Below are positions 22,331 to 34,505 of a stretch of DNA of 64,000 bases, one piece after another. The notes beneath the pieces were generated by a model that ran no database searches, was not told the DNA's origin, and worked only from the letters and a program-made list of their open reading frames with translations. Position 1 is the stretch's first letter. Each line of letters opens with the position of its first letter. A program made the position numbers and the translations under genes. This stretch comes from Cristatella mucedo (Eukaryota; Bryozoa; Phylactolaemata; Cristatellidae), in contig WPIO01000110.1 of the NCBI GenBank assembly GCA_009760855.2, forward strand, positions 126,001 through 190,000, read 5' to 3'.

Positions 22331-24045
22331 GCGTCGTTGCGAATCCATCAAGTGGCTCGAAGGTTGAATTCTCGGCCGTCGGGAAGTTTCGAGCGCGGCG
22401 AATGGAACTGTTTCCGCTCTGGCAGTGGTAAACCTCGTAAGCGTTTCGAGCGACCTGCGCACGGAGCGCGGCGCTCCAACGGCGCCACTCTTAGAGCACC
22501 GACGATGCGAGTGAAGATCGTAATAAAATGCGGGCACTAATGCGTAATGAGCGAGGCACTGCGTCGCGTTGCAGGGCCACTGCTGCACTCTTTGCACAGC
22601 CGCCAGCGGGGCGGCGTGCGCGGCCGTCAACTACCTGGAGGCGACTCGATCGTGCGAGCTCGTGGCGGCGCAGGGTCTGACGTGGGCGTCCGACGCTGGC
22701 TCGCTGCTGCTGCTCAAGGGTACCGCACTTCCGCTGTCGCCTCTGTGCTCTGCCTGCAACCTGCCGGTACCGAACTTTGGCGACCGAGCGCACTGCAGCA
22801 CCAGCGTCGCCGCCGCAGCAGCCCGCCCGCTTTGTGTCCACAGCGCTTTCCCAAGTCATTCACTCGAAAAAAGCGCTAGCTTTTGCGGGGATATTTTGCC
22901 CCTACGTGTGGCCTCAAAGATTGCAATGACAGTTCGCCGCCTGCTTTAGCAGCGCCCATTTTTGTCTCATTCGCTGCTCGCTGTGCCGGAAACCACTGGC
23001 TGGCTTGCAAGTGGCTTGCGGAAGCCGACGCGATGATGCGGCGCTATCTTTTCATTCCGCTAACACCAATGGCTGCGCGTAGCCGCGGAGACTGGTTGCT
23101 CGCGCGACTGACTCGTGGGGCGTGATAGCACGGCGGCCAGTCCACCGCACTATGTTCGCTTGCAGTCGACGCCTTTGGGAGCGCCGTGCCGACCGCCTTC
23201 CGGGCGCTTAGCGGCGTTTTGCTGCAGCCCGGAAGTCAGGAGGAGAGCACCACGAGCTACGCGCTCGAGCAGACGCGCGGCGCCGCTCACCGCCACAGCC
23301 TGTGCGCCGCCCTGACGGCCGTCTGCCGCCTGTTCGCCTTCCACTCGCAGCGTCTGCTGTGTCACGTGTACGACGCCGACTTCTACGGCACCTAGACGAA
23401 CGTGTCGACAAGCGAAGGCTACTGGACGAGCTACTGAGCTCAGCGACCGGATAACGAGAGATGTCATGCGTAAACTCGTCGGCCGGGCGCTGCAAGAAGT
23501 GCCAAGGTGGCGAGCGGGTGGCGGTCGGGACGCATAGTCAGGCTGTACAATTATCCCCCTTTTCGTTTGACGGGCTTGGCCGGAAGCCGTTTGCATATTG
23601 TTTTTCCTGTGCCCAGTTTAGTTTTTGATTCGTACTGATTCGCTTGGATGGTGCAGAGCACGAGATTCGGTAGCATCGAATGGCCGTGGCTGTCGTACTG
23701 TGGCAGCACGGTAAAGGTTGCGTGCACAGTCACGAAACCGTGCTGCTGTTAGCCTGTTTGAAGCTGATCGGCGTCGAAGGAACCTTCGAAACTGCGACGT
23801 AGTAAGACGTGACGCCGGAAGTAGTTCGTGCCGCTACTTCGCTCCCTTTGCCGGGTCGCTGCCTGCTGGCTGACTGCGGCTCGGCTCGCTGCGACGGGCG
23901 GGAAAGCGGCCGCAGCGCCGATTGGCGGCGATCTTACGTCGCAAGCGGCTGGAAGCTGCTATACAAAATGAGCAAGGGTGTCGGCGTGGACGCGTCAAAC
24001 GCTCCATTGGTCAAGCCCGGCAACGCGACGGCGAGCGCCAATCAG

Positions 24046-25521
24046 GCTTTAGAGCTAATCACTCCACAGAGTCAGCATTGCTTCGGGTATACAACGACCT
24101 ACTTAGGAATGCAGACATGGGTAGAGTGTCTCTTCTTGTTTTGCTCGATCTTTCGGCAGCTTTTGATACCATCGATCACAAAGTACTTCTAGAATGCCTC
24201 TCATCTCGCCTGGGCATCACTGGCACTGCTCTGCAGTGGTTCAGGTCCTATCTCAGTGGGAGACTCCAGAGTTATGACGTGAATGGACAAAGATCATCTG
24301 AAGTACCTCTAAAATATGGAGTACCTCAGGGCTCTGTGCTAGGTCCGGTCCTTTTCACTGATAATACTCTCCCTCTCGCTGATGTGATTGCCAAGCACAA
24401 TCTAGGCTTTCACTTCTATGCGGATGACACTCAGTTGTACCTTTGCTTTGATCCCTCCCAGCCTTCGAGCACCTCAAATTCTCTCAACTCACTTGCTGCA
24501 TGCATTGATGACATCCGATCATGGATGGCAGCAAATTTTCTAAAACTAAACGATGATAAAACTAACTTACTAGTTATGGGCAAACCTAGTGTTATTCAGA
24601 AATTGGAAAGGCTGACTTTCAAAATTGGCTCTGCCAGCATATCTCCAGTTGCATCAGCTCGAAATCTAGGTGTCATATTCCAAAGCGACCTCTCGTTAGA
24701 CGACCACATCAGCTCCACAGTCAAATCAGCCTATTTTCAGCTTCATAACATTGCTAAAATTAGGGCTTGTTTAGATAAGGATACCACGTCCAAGTTGGTC
24801 CATGCATTCGTGACATCATGTCTCGACTTTTGCAACTCACTGCTTACTGGCCTACCAGCATGTGTGATCAGGCGATTGCAGCTGGTGCAAAACTCTGCAG
24901 CTAGGCTTGTCTGTCGTGAGCGTCGCAGTTGCCACATTACTCCACTTCTCGCCGACCTGCACTGGTTACCAGTCAAGCAACGGATTGACTTCAAGGTTTT
25001 GTCGCTCACTTTTAGGTCTCTTCATTCTATGGCTCCAGCCTATCTTTCAGAGATACTACCCCATCAGGCAAAGCATCGTACGACTCGCTTCTCGGAATCC
25101 AACAGTCTAGAAATACCTCGTACAAACCTTAAATCCTTTGGAGACCGTGCATTTAGCTCGTATGCTCCCACAGCCTGGAACTCCCTCCCGACCTGCATCA
25201 GAACATCCCCTGACCTGACCACATTTAAAAGAAACTTAAAAACATACCTATTTAGGACAGCATTTAGTGGGTCCTTGTGATTCGTCATCGATGTGCTTAT
25301 GCGTGCTGACACTGTGCATGCTGCCACTAACCACATTTGCATGCTGACCCAGTGCATGTAACCCCTAACCATGTTATTCATTTTGCTTGTTTTTCAAGCA
25401 TGATTTTACTTACTATTCTATTGCGTATCACTTTGCGGCAAATGTAAAGCGCCTAGAAAGAGATTAAGTTCTCTGAGGGCGCTTTATCAAGTGCAATATT
25501 ATTATTATTATTATTATTATT
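24046..25521 (+). mobile_element. LINE family 1, 5'-truncated copy inserted in unit B exon 4
   Basis: A CR1/L2-like non-LTR retrotransposon whose frame is open from the truncation point to a stop at 25278-25280. RT landmarks in order: [34 protein letters not shown], the FYADDTQL catalytic box near 24414-24437, then NLGVIF and LHWLPVKQRI. The endonuclease domain and the N-terminal part of the protein are missing. The 3' UTR ends in (ATT)n. The element is flanked by aatcag at 24040-24045 and 25522-25527, a six-base target-site duplication. An open frame beginning in exon 4 runs into the LINE by chance. Confidence 0.92.
25448..25485 (+). other. Conserved 3' stem-loop of LINE family 1
   Basis: AAAGCGCC (25446-25453) pairs with GGCGCTTT (25478-25485), and an inner AGAGA pairs with TCTCT. 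The same structure precedes the ATT tail in the other family 1 copies. In LINEs of this type such hairpins are known to be recognised by the element's own reverse transcriptase; that role is inferred here. Confidence 0.65.
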
Positions 25522-25925
25522 AATCAGATGGCTCTGGACGCGACGTGCGCGTGCTGCCTCAAGAGCGGCATCGTCGACCGCTGGTCCAAGTTTCCCATCA
25601 CGCAGGTACAGAGGTAGCGATGCCGCTTCGTGAGCCGTCTAAAATTGTCATTTCATCGATTTAAAACGATTCTTACTACTGCTGCTGCCGCTGCAAAAGC
25701 TGAATTCACGAGTTCGATGTGGCGCAAGCAGCATCTGCCAATATATTTTGATAATACACAGGTGTCGCTCGTTCTGGCTACTGCTGGAGCAGTGATGAAG
25801 TACCTCAACTTTTCCGTGACTAGCGCCGACACAGCTGCCACGTTTTTCAACCATTAAAAATTAGTAGCGAGCAGCTGGATCGATCTGTACGCGGCGTCCT
25901 CGCAGCTTCTATACATGGCCATCGG

Positions 25926-27370
25926 GTACGCTACCATGCTCGAGCCGCTCTGTAGCGGCCTCTGTGCTGTGAGGTCCTTAGGGCCGCAAGCGCTGAGCTC
26001 TCGACGGCGATAGCCCTTGGTGACGAGCCAAGAATACGGGCGAGTCACGGGAGTTTCCGCATGAATGGCGACTTGTGGGTTATCCGTTTATACCTCGTGA
26101 CAGCACTGAGCACGATTTTTATCGTCGGACTGTTTAGTGCGACCGAGCAGCAAGTCTCCTTTCACCAACACCAAAACCTATATTTCAAACTACGCCGACC
26201 TAGCTCAGTCCACACACACTAAATACTGCCGTCAATGAGGGATCCCCCTCTCCTCTCGTTGTACTCCTTAATCAGCCCTAATATTCCATAGTTGCGTTGT
26301 TTTTCGCACTGACGGGCCATTGTTCTTTCAGAACCTGCCCTCCACGACAGCTGGCAGTTTGTGTAGATAGATGTCCCGACAGATGCCGCCAATGCATGGA
26401 TTCGGGCGGAACTGCCGAGTCATCTGCCGAGTCATCGTCTGCCCTGCACCACTCATGAGCCGGCGGCTGCTTAGGCAGTCTGAGCCATCGCAAAGTCTCC
26501 TCCGGCCAGTGCTCGCAGGCTGCAAGCGTCGTGTTCCCTCACAGCCCCTAAATAAACAAAACAAAAATTTCCGTAGCACAAAACAGGCCACTTGACACTC
26601 TAGTAGTGCTATAAAACAACCGCATGGTATGAGACTACCCTCCGGCACCAAAGCTAAATTTTTGCTGCCTCCACTAAAACCACACAGAGCAAGTGACAGA
26701 GTAATATAGAATTTGTCTTTTTTTACCACAATCGGCAACAGAATATGTCATATCCAGTTCCTAACTACTACAATTGCCCTTTCTGTCAGTAATACCTTGC
26801 CACTTACAAAACCCAGCCAATTATAAGGAAACTCAGTTTTATTACATTCGAAGCGCTTCTAGCACAGTGGTTAATTAGTAATGAAACCAAAACCTCGTTT
26901 GCCGATAAGCTGATTGGTTATATGAAGACAGAGCTGACATGAGCTGGCCAGACTGGAATACTATGTGCAACTCAATTGCCGACAACATGAGGCAAAGACA
27001 GCGGGCGACAACGGCGAGGCCGCTCGCCACGTTCGCAGCCTCATTACCTTGTCGTATAGTTTGTTTCTCGTGAGCCCAGTCCCTTAAGCGCGTGGCGACA
27101 AAGCTCGGTCACGCGACATCGGAGCTGAATGCTTGTCACGATCTTTGCCCACACGAAGCTTTAAGCAGGTTAATTTACATGGAAAAATGTTGCATATATG
27201 GCATGCTGAGATGGATAGATGGCATTGGTAGAGATGGCAGTGATGGCGTTGATCATATAGATGGCATCGAGTGCATAGGTAATACGCTGCTGGTGCACCG
27301 ATCTATAATTGGGCCATCAGATAAAAACGATCATCCTTTATCTTATAGAACACATGTCCAACGTATGTAA
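25926..27370 (+). other. Unit B intron 5 remnant
   Basis: The start is nearly identical to unit A intron 5 (gctctgtagcggcctctgtg and the following bases). Later parts at 26600-26880 and 26880-27350 align with A at 11820-11990 and 12965-13450. No LINE sits at the position used in unit A, so that insertion came after the A/B duplication. No exon seen. Confidence 0.55.
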
Positions 27371-27371
27371 T

Positions 27372-27725
27372 AAGTATATTCGTCTGTAGCTCACCAAAGC
27401 CATAAAGACTATGCGGGTGCTACGCAGGAGAAATTTGTGTAGCCCACAGCCTAAGCGGCTTTCGGATTCGGTAGCCAACAGACTTGATCTCGTGCAACAA
27501 AGAGAAAGTGGGAATCATAGCAGAGCCAGGGGAGCAGTTGATGTGCTGAGTAATATGGAAGTAGCAGCTCAGGATCGCTGAAAAGGAAGAGTCATAGTCG
27601 GCTTCAAGAGAGTAGTTGTCGTTGCGTATAAGTTATGGAAGCGAGTTCCACAGTCTAGGACCTGCAAAGCTAAAGCTTCTGTCGCCAACGGCCTTTAAGC
27701 GGAGGAATGGGACAGGGACACCAAG
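27372..27725 (-). mobile_element. LINE family 2 fragment replacing unit B exons 6-7
   Basis: Minus-strand 3' end of family 2: cataaagactatgcgggtgc, ctaagcggctttcgg and ttccacagtctaggacctgc all match 20.9-21.2 kb. On its left is unit B intron 5; on its right is the 3' flank that follows exon 7 in unit A (ttggcttccgccgacggg). The region carrying exons 6 and 7 is missing at exactly this place. Confidence 0.8.
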
Positions 27726-27739
27726 ACAGCGGAGGAATG

Positions 27740-28510
27740 GGACACCAGATTGGCTTCCGCCGACGGGAATTGAAGGCGTCGGTCGTCTTCGACGTCGCCA
27801 ATGGGCATTCGGGGGATCGGTCTCGGAGCCATCGTAAAAACGCTTGCTATGTGCTCTATTCGTTTTTAACTAACCAAAGCATTGTCGAGCGGCGAAGACA
27901 TTGGCAGCAGGCATGAAGTTAGCCAGCACATTGGTGAGCGACGTCACTTTTGTTCACTTCGTCTGCCAAGAAGTGACATGAACTAGCGGGCTCGACCATT
28001 TGGCTATCCGGACTTCTCTACCACTGGATCGACTGGCTGTGACCCGACCGATATCACGCTTAGTATTCTTTTTCGATCCGATGTTCGATGAAGGCTGCTT
28101 GTGCACGGGCTCGACTCGCTGGGAGTCCGAGTTTTCACCTCCGCCGGAGTTCTCTGCTTTCGTAAAGCCTGCAATTATCATCGTGCGATTGATGTCCTTT
28201 GATTCGTATCGCCGACGGCGTGCGAGGGCTGTCGAGTGCTTGCGCGCGACAAGTCATCAAGAGGTCCAGCTCAAAGGATGGCGAATGCGCTCAGCGCTTG
28301 CTCTCTCAGCAGCCGATTGCAATATGACTGGCAAACATCCGCAGCATCGCTGCTAGGCCCTAAGCGGTCTGTGCTCACCTACTGCGTCTCTATAGCTTAG
28401 CTGACCTTCCGTTCACGAAGTGCTCCACCGCTGCTGCTGCAGAGGGGCGCCTGCTAAACGTGGAGCTGTAGCGTCGCTGCCCCATCGAACGTCGTCCTTT
28501 GTCGAAGAAG
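27740..28510 (+). repeat. 3' flank of unit B, paralogous to 14574-15345
   Basis: Near-copy of the sequence after exon 7 of unit A, including gaattgaaggcgtcggtc, tctttttcgatccgatgttc and gctgctgctgcagaggggcg. The match stops near 28510. About 880 bases of the unit A side (15345-16230) have no counterpart, and homology resumes as unit B'. No ORF worth calling. Confidence 0.7.
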
Positions 28511-30560
28511 AAAAGACAAAGAGAAAAAAAAGATAGTAATTTATATGCGGATCGAGGGAAAAGTACTTTCTCTACCCGCAAAATATCTTTCTACTCACAA
28601 TCCAAACTGATATAGCAAACAGAAGTTTTTGTTAGCACAATAAGCAGTTTGTGCTGACGCCTCTGACAGCCATTCCGCACGTTACTGATGGCAGCTTAAC
28701 ACTTAGTCTCCCGGCAAAGAATTCCTCTACCTTCAATCAGCACCAGGGATTAATTAGGTGGAGATGATTTTCATCTGAGAATTAAGTTTGCCTTCACTTA
28801 GCAGTCGCTATAGTGATGGAAACGTGAACCAGAAAAGATGAAAACTAGATCGATCGATCGGAGATCTTCTTGCAACAAGCTGGGTAAACTCGCCTCATCT
28901 GTGAATTTTAAGCGCACCCAGCCTTTGACTAAGACTGAGTGACTGCTGTGCAGTGATCTTCTGTTGGCGTTTTAATCACGCGACTATCCAAGTTACTTCT
29001 CGCGAGCCCCAATCCCAGAATCTTAAATAGCGACTTCTTTCCACTTGCCGGCCTAAAAGCTGAAGACCTCAGCTTGAAGGAGATCATAAAGGAGGCTCAA
29101 ACGTCTAGTTGTTGTAGACACAACATAAATGTACCAACGTTAGGCTTGCTGATCAGATATCGTCTATTTCCAGGTCCCTTATAGAATTTCTCGGTGCTAT
29201 TTCTAAATTTAGATTTAACCCTAGATTTAAGGCAGGCCTCACATTAGACGATGTAGGGGGTAAGATCTATTGGTTGAATTGCGAAATCGTACGGGAGTAA
29301 GTTTGACTTGGATGTTTAAGGTCGTCACTCTAAATGTAAGTCGAGCTGATTTGACTCTCAGCTCACGTTTTAATGTTTAAACGATTTACCCAAGTGCGAG
29401 GAAAATTTACGAACGAAGAAATAGGTGGCAAGCTCATTAAAGACGTCGGTAAAATTTAAAATCACTGGGATGTTTTTCGCATCGGTCTTGGTAGGCTCGA
29501 ATAGCTGCTTGCGCTGCCTACAGTAGCTGCCGAGTTTGATTGCACTGTTGTCGATCGGAGAACGATTCCGCTTAGAGGGGCTATCGGTCAGCTTTCCTCA
29601 AGGCTCAGTCTGAAATTCAGCATTAGCCTAATAATTTGGTCATTCCCAGGCTCCTGCTGGCATTCGCTGGCTTAATTAGTCGGTGATTCGGTCTTTGGTG
29701 GCAGAGGCCGCGCTTAGGAGCTCTCAGCTTGGGCTGCATTCTCGTTCACGAAGTCTCTCTTCACTCTCTTAGCGCTGGCAACTCAGATTGACATTGACCT
29801 ATGAGAGGAGGAAGCGATGATTGCACTTGAAGACACTCGAGGGTCAGTGCTGCAAGCGCAGAGCTGGAGCTGCTGAGAGCTCTAGATTTCTTAGCTGCAA
29901 ATTGCAGAACCCCTTCCCATAACAGTCGGATAGCGGCAGCCGTTAGCAGACATTCACCGATCGATAATCGTTCAACTGATAAACAAAACGCTTGCTTCGC
30001 AGGTATTTGACCCAGAATTTTAGCAACCTTATCTACACTAAACGCGAATTAAACAAAACTCTTTATAAGACACGCGAAGCATTCTTCCTGACTCTTATAA
30101 TAGGGGAACAATTAGTGCGACTGTTACCATAGGCTCAAAATTAATGAAATTCTTTTAGTAAATGCTGAAATGTTTAAAGTGTAACTAGCAAATTCACTTC
30201 TACAGTTATCCATATCGTTTGATTCCTGTCTACTATAAAGAATTTGCCGGAACTTTTCTAGAAATTCAACTATCTCTTTGAGTCTACAGAGGCTAGACCG
30301 TTGCACTTCTTTTGTGTGGGCTAAGAAAAAAGCCATAGAGCCTGCTAGCAGCACGTCATGGAAATAGCTGCAAGGCAAGTCAACAAATCCCAGCGCTTTT
30401 GCCACGTGTCTACGCCACTGTTAATAGCTGTGGATGTTTGAGGTTGAAGAACAGATGCCAGGAAAGAGTATACGCACTGAGCCTCAAGACCCTAAACTTC
30501 AAACTCTCTTAACCCAGAAAAGCTTGGATTCTCCGTAGCTAGCTGAACAGCTGCAACACT
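28510..30560 (+). repeat. Partial unit B' (intron 5 and 3'-flank type sequence)
   Basis: Aligns end to end with 16230-18715 (unit A'): aagcagtttgtgctgacgcc, the tttgctgatcaga stretch, aaagacgtcggtaaaattta, and aaatgctgaaatgtttaaag near 30160. It resembles the end of intron 5 plus the 3' flank, but exons 6 and 7 cannot be found. No protein expected. Confidence 0.6.
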
Positions 30561-30599
30561 CCCGGTCTCCTCGTGTATTCGTGTCCTCGTGTCGTATAG

Positions 30600-30809
30600 A
30601 GACAACGGATTCTCTGCTCAGATTCTCCTACGTTTTAAAGACCGATAGTGATTGTACAGGTTTTTCTCTGCTGGTCACACACCGTGGAGCTCACGCCCAC
30701 AATTCTTACGTCACGACATCAATTCGCCAGCTTCCGGCGGCGGCGCATCCTTTTCCGGCCGTGCTGAACTGCTGCTGCTTCGATTCTCCTCAATGCGTCC
30801 GTTGCTTCT
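30600..30809 (+). mobile_element. LINE family 2 3' ORF fragment
   Basis: Encodes a degraded DRSFSSAG...PRLWNSLPQFL-like stretch (rttttctctgctggtcac to aattcttacgtcacgac region) and the following 3' UTR (ctgaactgctgctgcttc). A family 1 LINE is inserted into its right end. Confidence 0.6.
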
Positions 30810-32150
30810 AGTACTTCTAGAGCGCCTCTTATCTCGCCTGGGCATCACTGGCGCTGCTCTGCAGTGGTTCAGGTCCTATCTCAGTGGGAGACTCCAGAGT
30901 GTTGACGTGAATGGACAAAGATCATCTGAAGTACCTCTAAAATATGGAGTACCTCAGGGCTCTGTGCTAGGTCCGGTCCTTTTCACCGTTTATACTCTCC
31001 CTCTCGCTGATGTGATTGCCAAGCACAATCTAGGCTTTCACTTCTATGCGGATGACACTCAGTTGTACCTTTGCTTTGATCCCTCCCAGCCTTCGAGCAC
31101 CTCAAATTCTCTCAACTCACTTGCTGCATGCATTGATGACATCCGATCATGGATGGCAGCAAATTTTCTAAAACTAAACGATGATAAAACTAACTTACTA
31201 GTTATGGGCAAACCTAGTGTTATTCAGAAATCGGAAAGGCTGACTTTCAAAATTGGCTCTGCCAGCATATCTCCAGTTGCATCAGCTCGAAATCTAGGTG
31301 TCATATTCCAAAGCGACCTCTCGTTAGACGACCACATCAGCTCCACAGTCAAATCAGCCTATTTTCAGCTTCATAACATTGCTAAAATTAGGGCTTGTTT
31401 AGATAAGGATACCACGTCCAAGTTGGTCCATGCATTCGTGACATCTCGTCTCGACTTCTGCAACTCACTGCTTACAGGCCTACCAGCATGTGCGATCAGG
31501 CGATTGCAGCTGGTGCAAAACTCTGCAGCTAGGCTTGTCTGTCGTGAGCGTCGCAGTTGCCACATTACTCCACTTCTCGCCGACCTGCACTGGTTACCAG
31601 TCAAGCAACGGATTGACTTCAAGGTTTTGTCGCTCACTTTTAGGTCTCTTCATTCTATGGCTCCAGCCTACCTTTCAGATATACTACCCCATCAGGCAAA
31701 GCATCGTACCACTCGCTTCTCGGAATCCAACAGTCTAGAAATACCTCGTACAAACCTTAAATCCTTTGGAGACCGTGCATTTAGCTCGTATGCTCCCACA
31801 GCCTGGAACTCCCTCCCGACCTGCATCAGAACATCCCCTGACCTGACCACATATAAAAGAAACTTAAAAACATACCTATTTAGGACAGCATTTAGTGGGT
31901 CCTTGTGATTCGTCATCGATGTGCTTATGCGTGCTGACACTGTTCATGCTGCCACTAACCACATTTGCATGCTGACCCAGTGCATGTAACCCCTAACCAT
32001 GTTATTCATTTTGTTTGTTTTTCAAGCATGATTTTACTTACTATTCTATTGCGTATCACTTTGCAGCAAATGTAAAGCGCCTAGAAAGAGATTAAGTTCT
32101 CTGAGGGCGCTTTATCAAGTGCAATATTATTATTATTATTATTATTATTA
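30810..32150 (+). mobile_element. LINE family 1, second near-identical truncated copy
   Basis: From agtacttctagag onward it is almost the same as 24183-25521. Open frame from the truncation point to a stop at 31906-31908 with GVPQGSVLGP, FYADDTQL (about 31042-31065) and LHWLPVKQRI. It has FTVYTLPL where the copy at 24 kb has FTDNTLPL. Tail (ATT)n at about 32125-32150. A possible target duplication is gttgct on both sides. Confidence 0.9.
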
Positions 32151-33233
32151 TGTTGCTCGCGTGACTCATCTTTGCTTCTCACTGTATTTTGGTTGGGTGG
32201 GAGACAGCGTGTACGCTCCGTTCGAGCGTCGAAGGCAGCTTAGGTCAAGAGTGCACTGTAGAAACTCATCAGTACCCACACCCACTTTGTCTCTGTCGGT
32301 TTTTGGCGTTGCGAATATAGATAGATGCATACATAAATACATACATTCATAACTCATCGCTTTTGCGTCTACTACTTTACCAAGCTTCAATGACTAGCTC
32401 TCTACCGCTCAAGAGCGGTTGCCCACAACGAAGTTGCGTTGTTGTAGCCACTCCTTCTAAAGTCTTCGTTGAAGCTCTCTGTCACCGTTTGCCCCAATGA
32501 GCATTTGGTCGATCAAGCTTCATTTTGAGTATTTGGTCGATCAAGCGTAATTAAGTTTCCAGAGTACTTCGGCCTAATAAATAACGTGCTACTACAGGAA
32601 GAAAATGACTGCGTCCAAAGTTTCGTTTCTACGCTAGTTTGACGCAGTCAAAGACTTTATACTTTTTCGGCTTGGCTCCTTTTACTTTACATTTTATTCA
32701 TACCAATGATGATTAAAATCATTATTAAAATCAATATGCCTTTTCGCATCACATGAATAAAACATAAAATATAGAATACAAATACTCATGTATAAAAACG
32801 ACTAATGTAACAAAATTTAAGTAAACCTATATATATATATATTATAAATATATAACATATAATATAATTATACTTAAATACTTTTATACTTATAGTAACA
32901 AAATATAAGTATTAATTTAAGTATTGCATTATGTTTAAAAATTTATATGCTGTCGCTCTGACTCATGTAACATTAATTAGAAGCCACCCGAAAAGAAAAC
33001 ACTAGAAATAATTTCTATGGTTTTAGTGGATCCTGGTCGGTTATGACATTGTTTTTATACTAGCTGGTTTAACTGCCCCATTTGTATACCGATAAAATAG
33101 CCCTTACGTCTATCATCATCGCTTGCGAATGTAGGACAATTCCTCTCCCGACATTCCCTCCCCCTTCGTGCCCCCCCAACATTCCCTTCGGGATGGAAAT
33201 TTCCCTCCTATGTTGATGAATGTATAGCTAAGA

Positions 33234-33382
<149 letters not shown>

Positions 33383-33639
33383 CATGATCAAATGAAGTTC
33401 GCAATCTATTGAAATAAAATAAATTCAGTATAATTGGACGCTTTGTTAATTCCGTATGAAATATTCACTGGTTGGCCTTGAGCCAGTCCATGTAAGTAGC
33501 CTTATCACAAAAACTGACTATAATGTAGGACCATGTTCGATAATATACACCACATAATATTGCTTACAAGATATGTAAACAAGAAAGTTTGCATCATGGC
33601 ATTTTTATACGGGAGGAGAAGAAATGCCCTACCTCAGGG

Positions 33640-33775
33640 GGGAAATGTCCGGGGAGAAATGTCCGTCCACCCAGCTTGCAGTGGGCAATAAAGGATTGCC
33701 CACTCCAGGATTCGATACCGCGACCTCGGAGCCGAGACCGTGAAAAGCAACCGCCTTTTACTTAGTGTGTCAGAG
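33640..33775 (-). mobile_element. SINE-like element, copy 1
   Basis: Minus strand: a tRNA-like B box (gtatcgaatcc) with gaggtcgcg before it, then a body ending tcctttattgcccactgcaa and G-rich gggaaatgtccgg-type words. The same body end occurs in the copy at 34.4 kb. Confidence 0.5.
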
Positions 33776-34394
33776 TTCACATTTTGGATTCCAATTAGAA
33801 GATCTACCCATGACGAAAACACACCAATTTTCTGAAAAAGTCAAAAAAAGGACAAGTGTTTCGCTTAGCGTGTTTCGTGAGATTTACTTAAAAAGGAACT
33901 TGGTACCAAAGCCAAGAAAAATCAGCAGTTACGCGGTAGTCGCCTCCGAAAGTATTAAAAGATGTCGTTTCTGAAGCACTATCTAGTCATCAGCTATTCT
34001 TTTGTGGCCCGACAGTAAATAGTCTTTGGCAAAGCCAAAACGTTGTCCCGATGTTGAGCTCATCTAGAAACTTCAGTAGATTCTGTAGTTCATTGGTATT
34101 TCTATTTTCTAGGTTTCACACCGTAAATCAAAGATATCTGAAGTTTAACAAGCGATGTAGAAAAGTTCATGCTCCAAGTTCCATTTCAGAGCGTCAAGTT
34201 CAGAGTTCACGCCAAAACCTTCCGCAAGTTGTGGCCTAAAATTCGTGCGTCGACCGTTTTTAATGCTTGTTTATGGCTGGGCCTTCCGACATTGAAAAGT
34301 ATATAGCGGTCATGGCTAGAGGCTCTATCGAGATAAAAATTAAATTATCTGATTTAACGGCCTTATTTATATCGCAACAGAAGAGCCTTAACTG

Positions 34395-34505
34395 CTATCA
34401 ACGCCGTTTGCAGTTTGCAATAAAGGAGCGTCCATCGTAGGATTCGAACCCACGACCTCGTTAATGAAGAGCGAGCACCCAGACCTGCTAATTATGCCTT
34501 TAGTA
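34395..34505 (-). mobile_element. SINE-like element, copy 2
   Basis: Minus strand: candidate A box around taattagcagg, canonical B box gggttcgaatcc, then tcctttattgcaaactgcaa. The acceptor stem of a tRNA does not form, so this is a tRNA-derived repeat and not a tRNA gene. Confidence 0.5.

Larger units (their letters stand above)
22330..25925 (+). pseudogene. Unit B PAN-gene pseudogene, exons 1-5
   Basis: Exons align with unit A: exon 1 ending 22436, exon 2 22575-22719, exon 3 23166-23450, exon 4 23945-24045 plus 25528-25605, exon 5 25762-25925. Defects: net frameshifting deletion in exon 1 after VGKFRA; TAG at 23393 and TGA at 23435 in exon 3; exon 3 donor changed from gtaacg to ataacg; exon 4 acceptor shifted by one base (cag to caag); LINE inserted in exon 4; TAA at 25855 in exon 5. 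Exons 6-7 are absent downstream. Exon 2 is still open and almost identical to unit A. No functional product is expected. Confidence 0.85.

Noticed and set aside
23922-25280. 452-codon frame that joins unit B exon 4 to the LINE RT
   Set aside because: The first 41 codons are exon 4 read in the wrong frame; the join is the insertion point, so it is not a fusion gene.
34395-34505. tRNA gene suggested by a canonical gggttcgaatcc
   Set aside because: Acceptor and anticodon stems do not pair; the same body occurs next to a second such head, so it is treated as a SINE.
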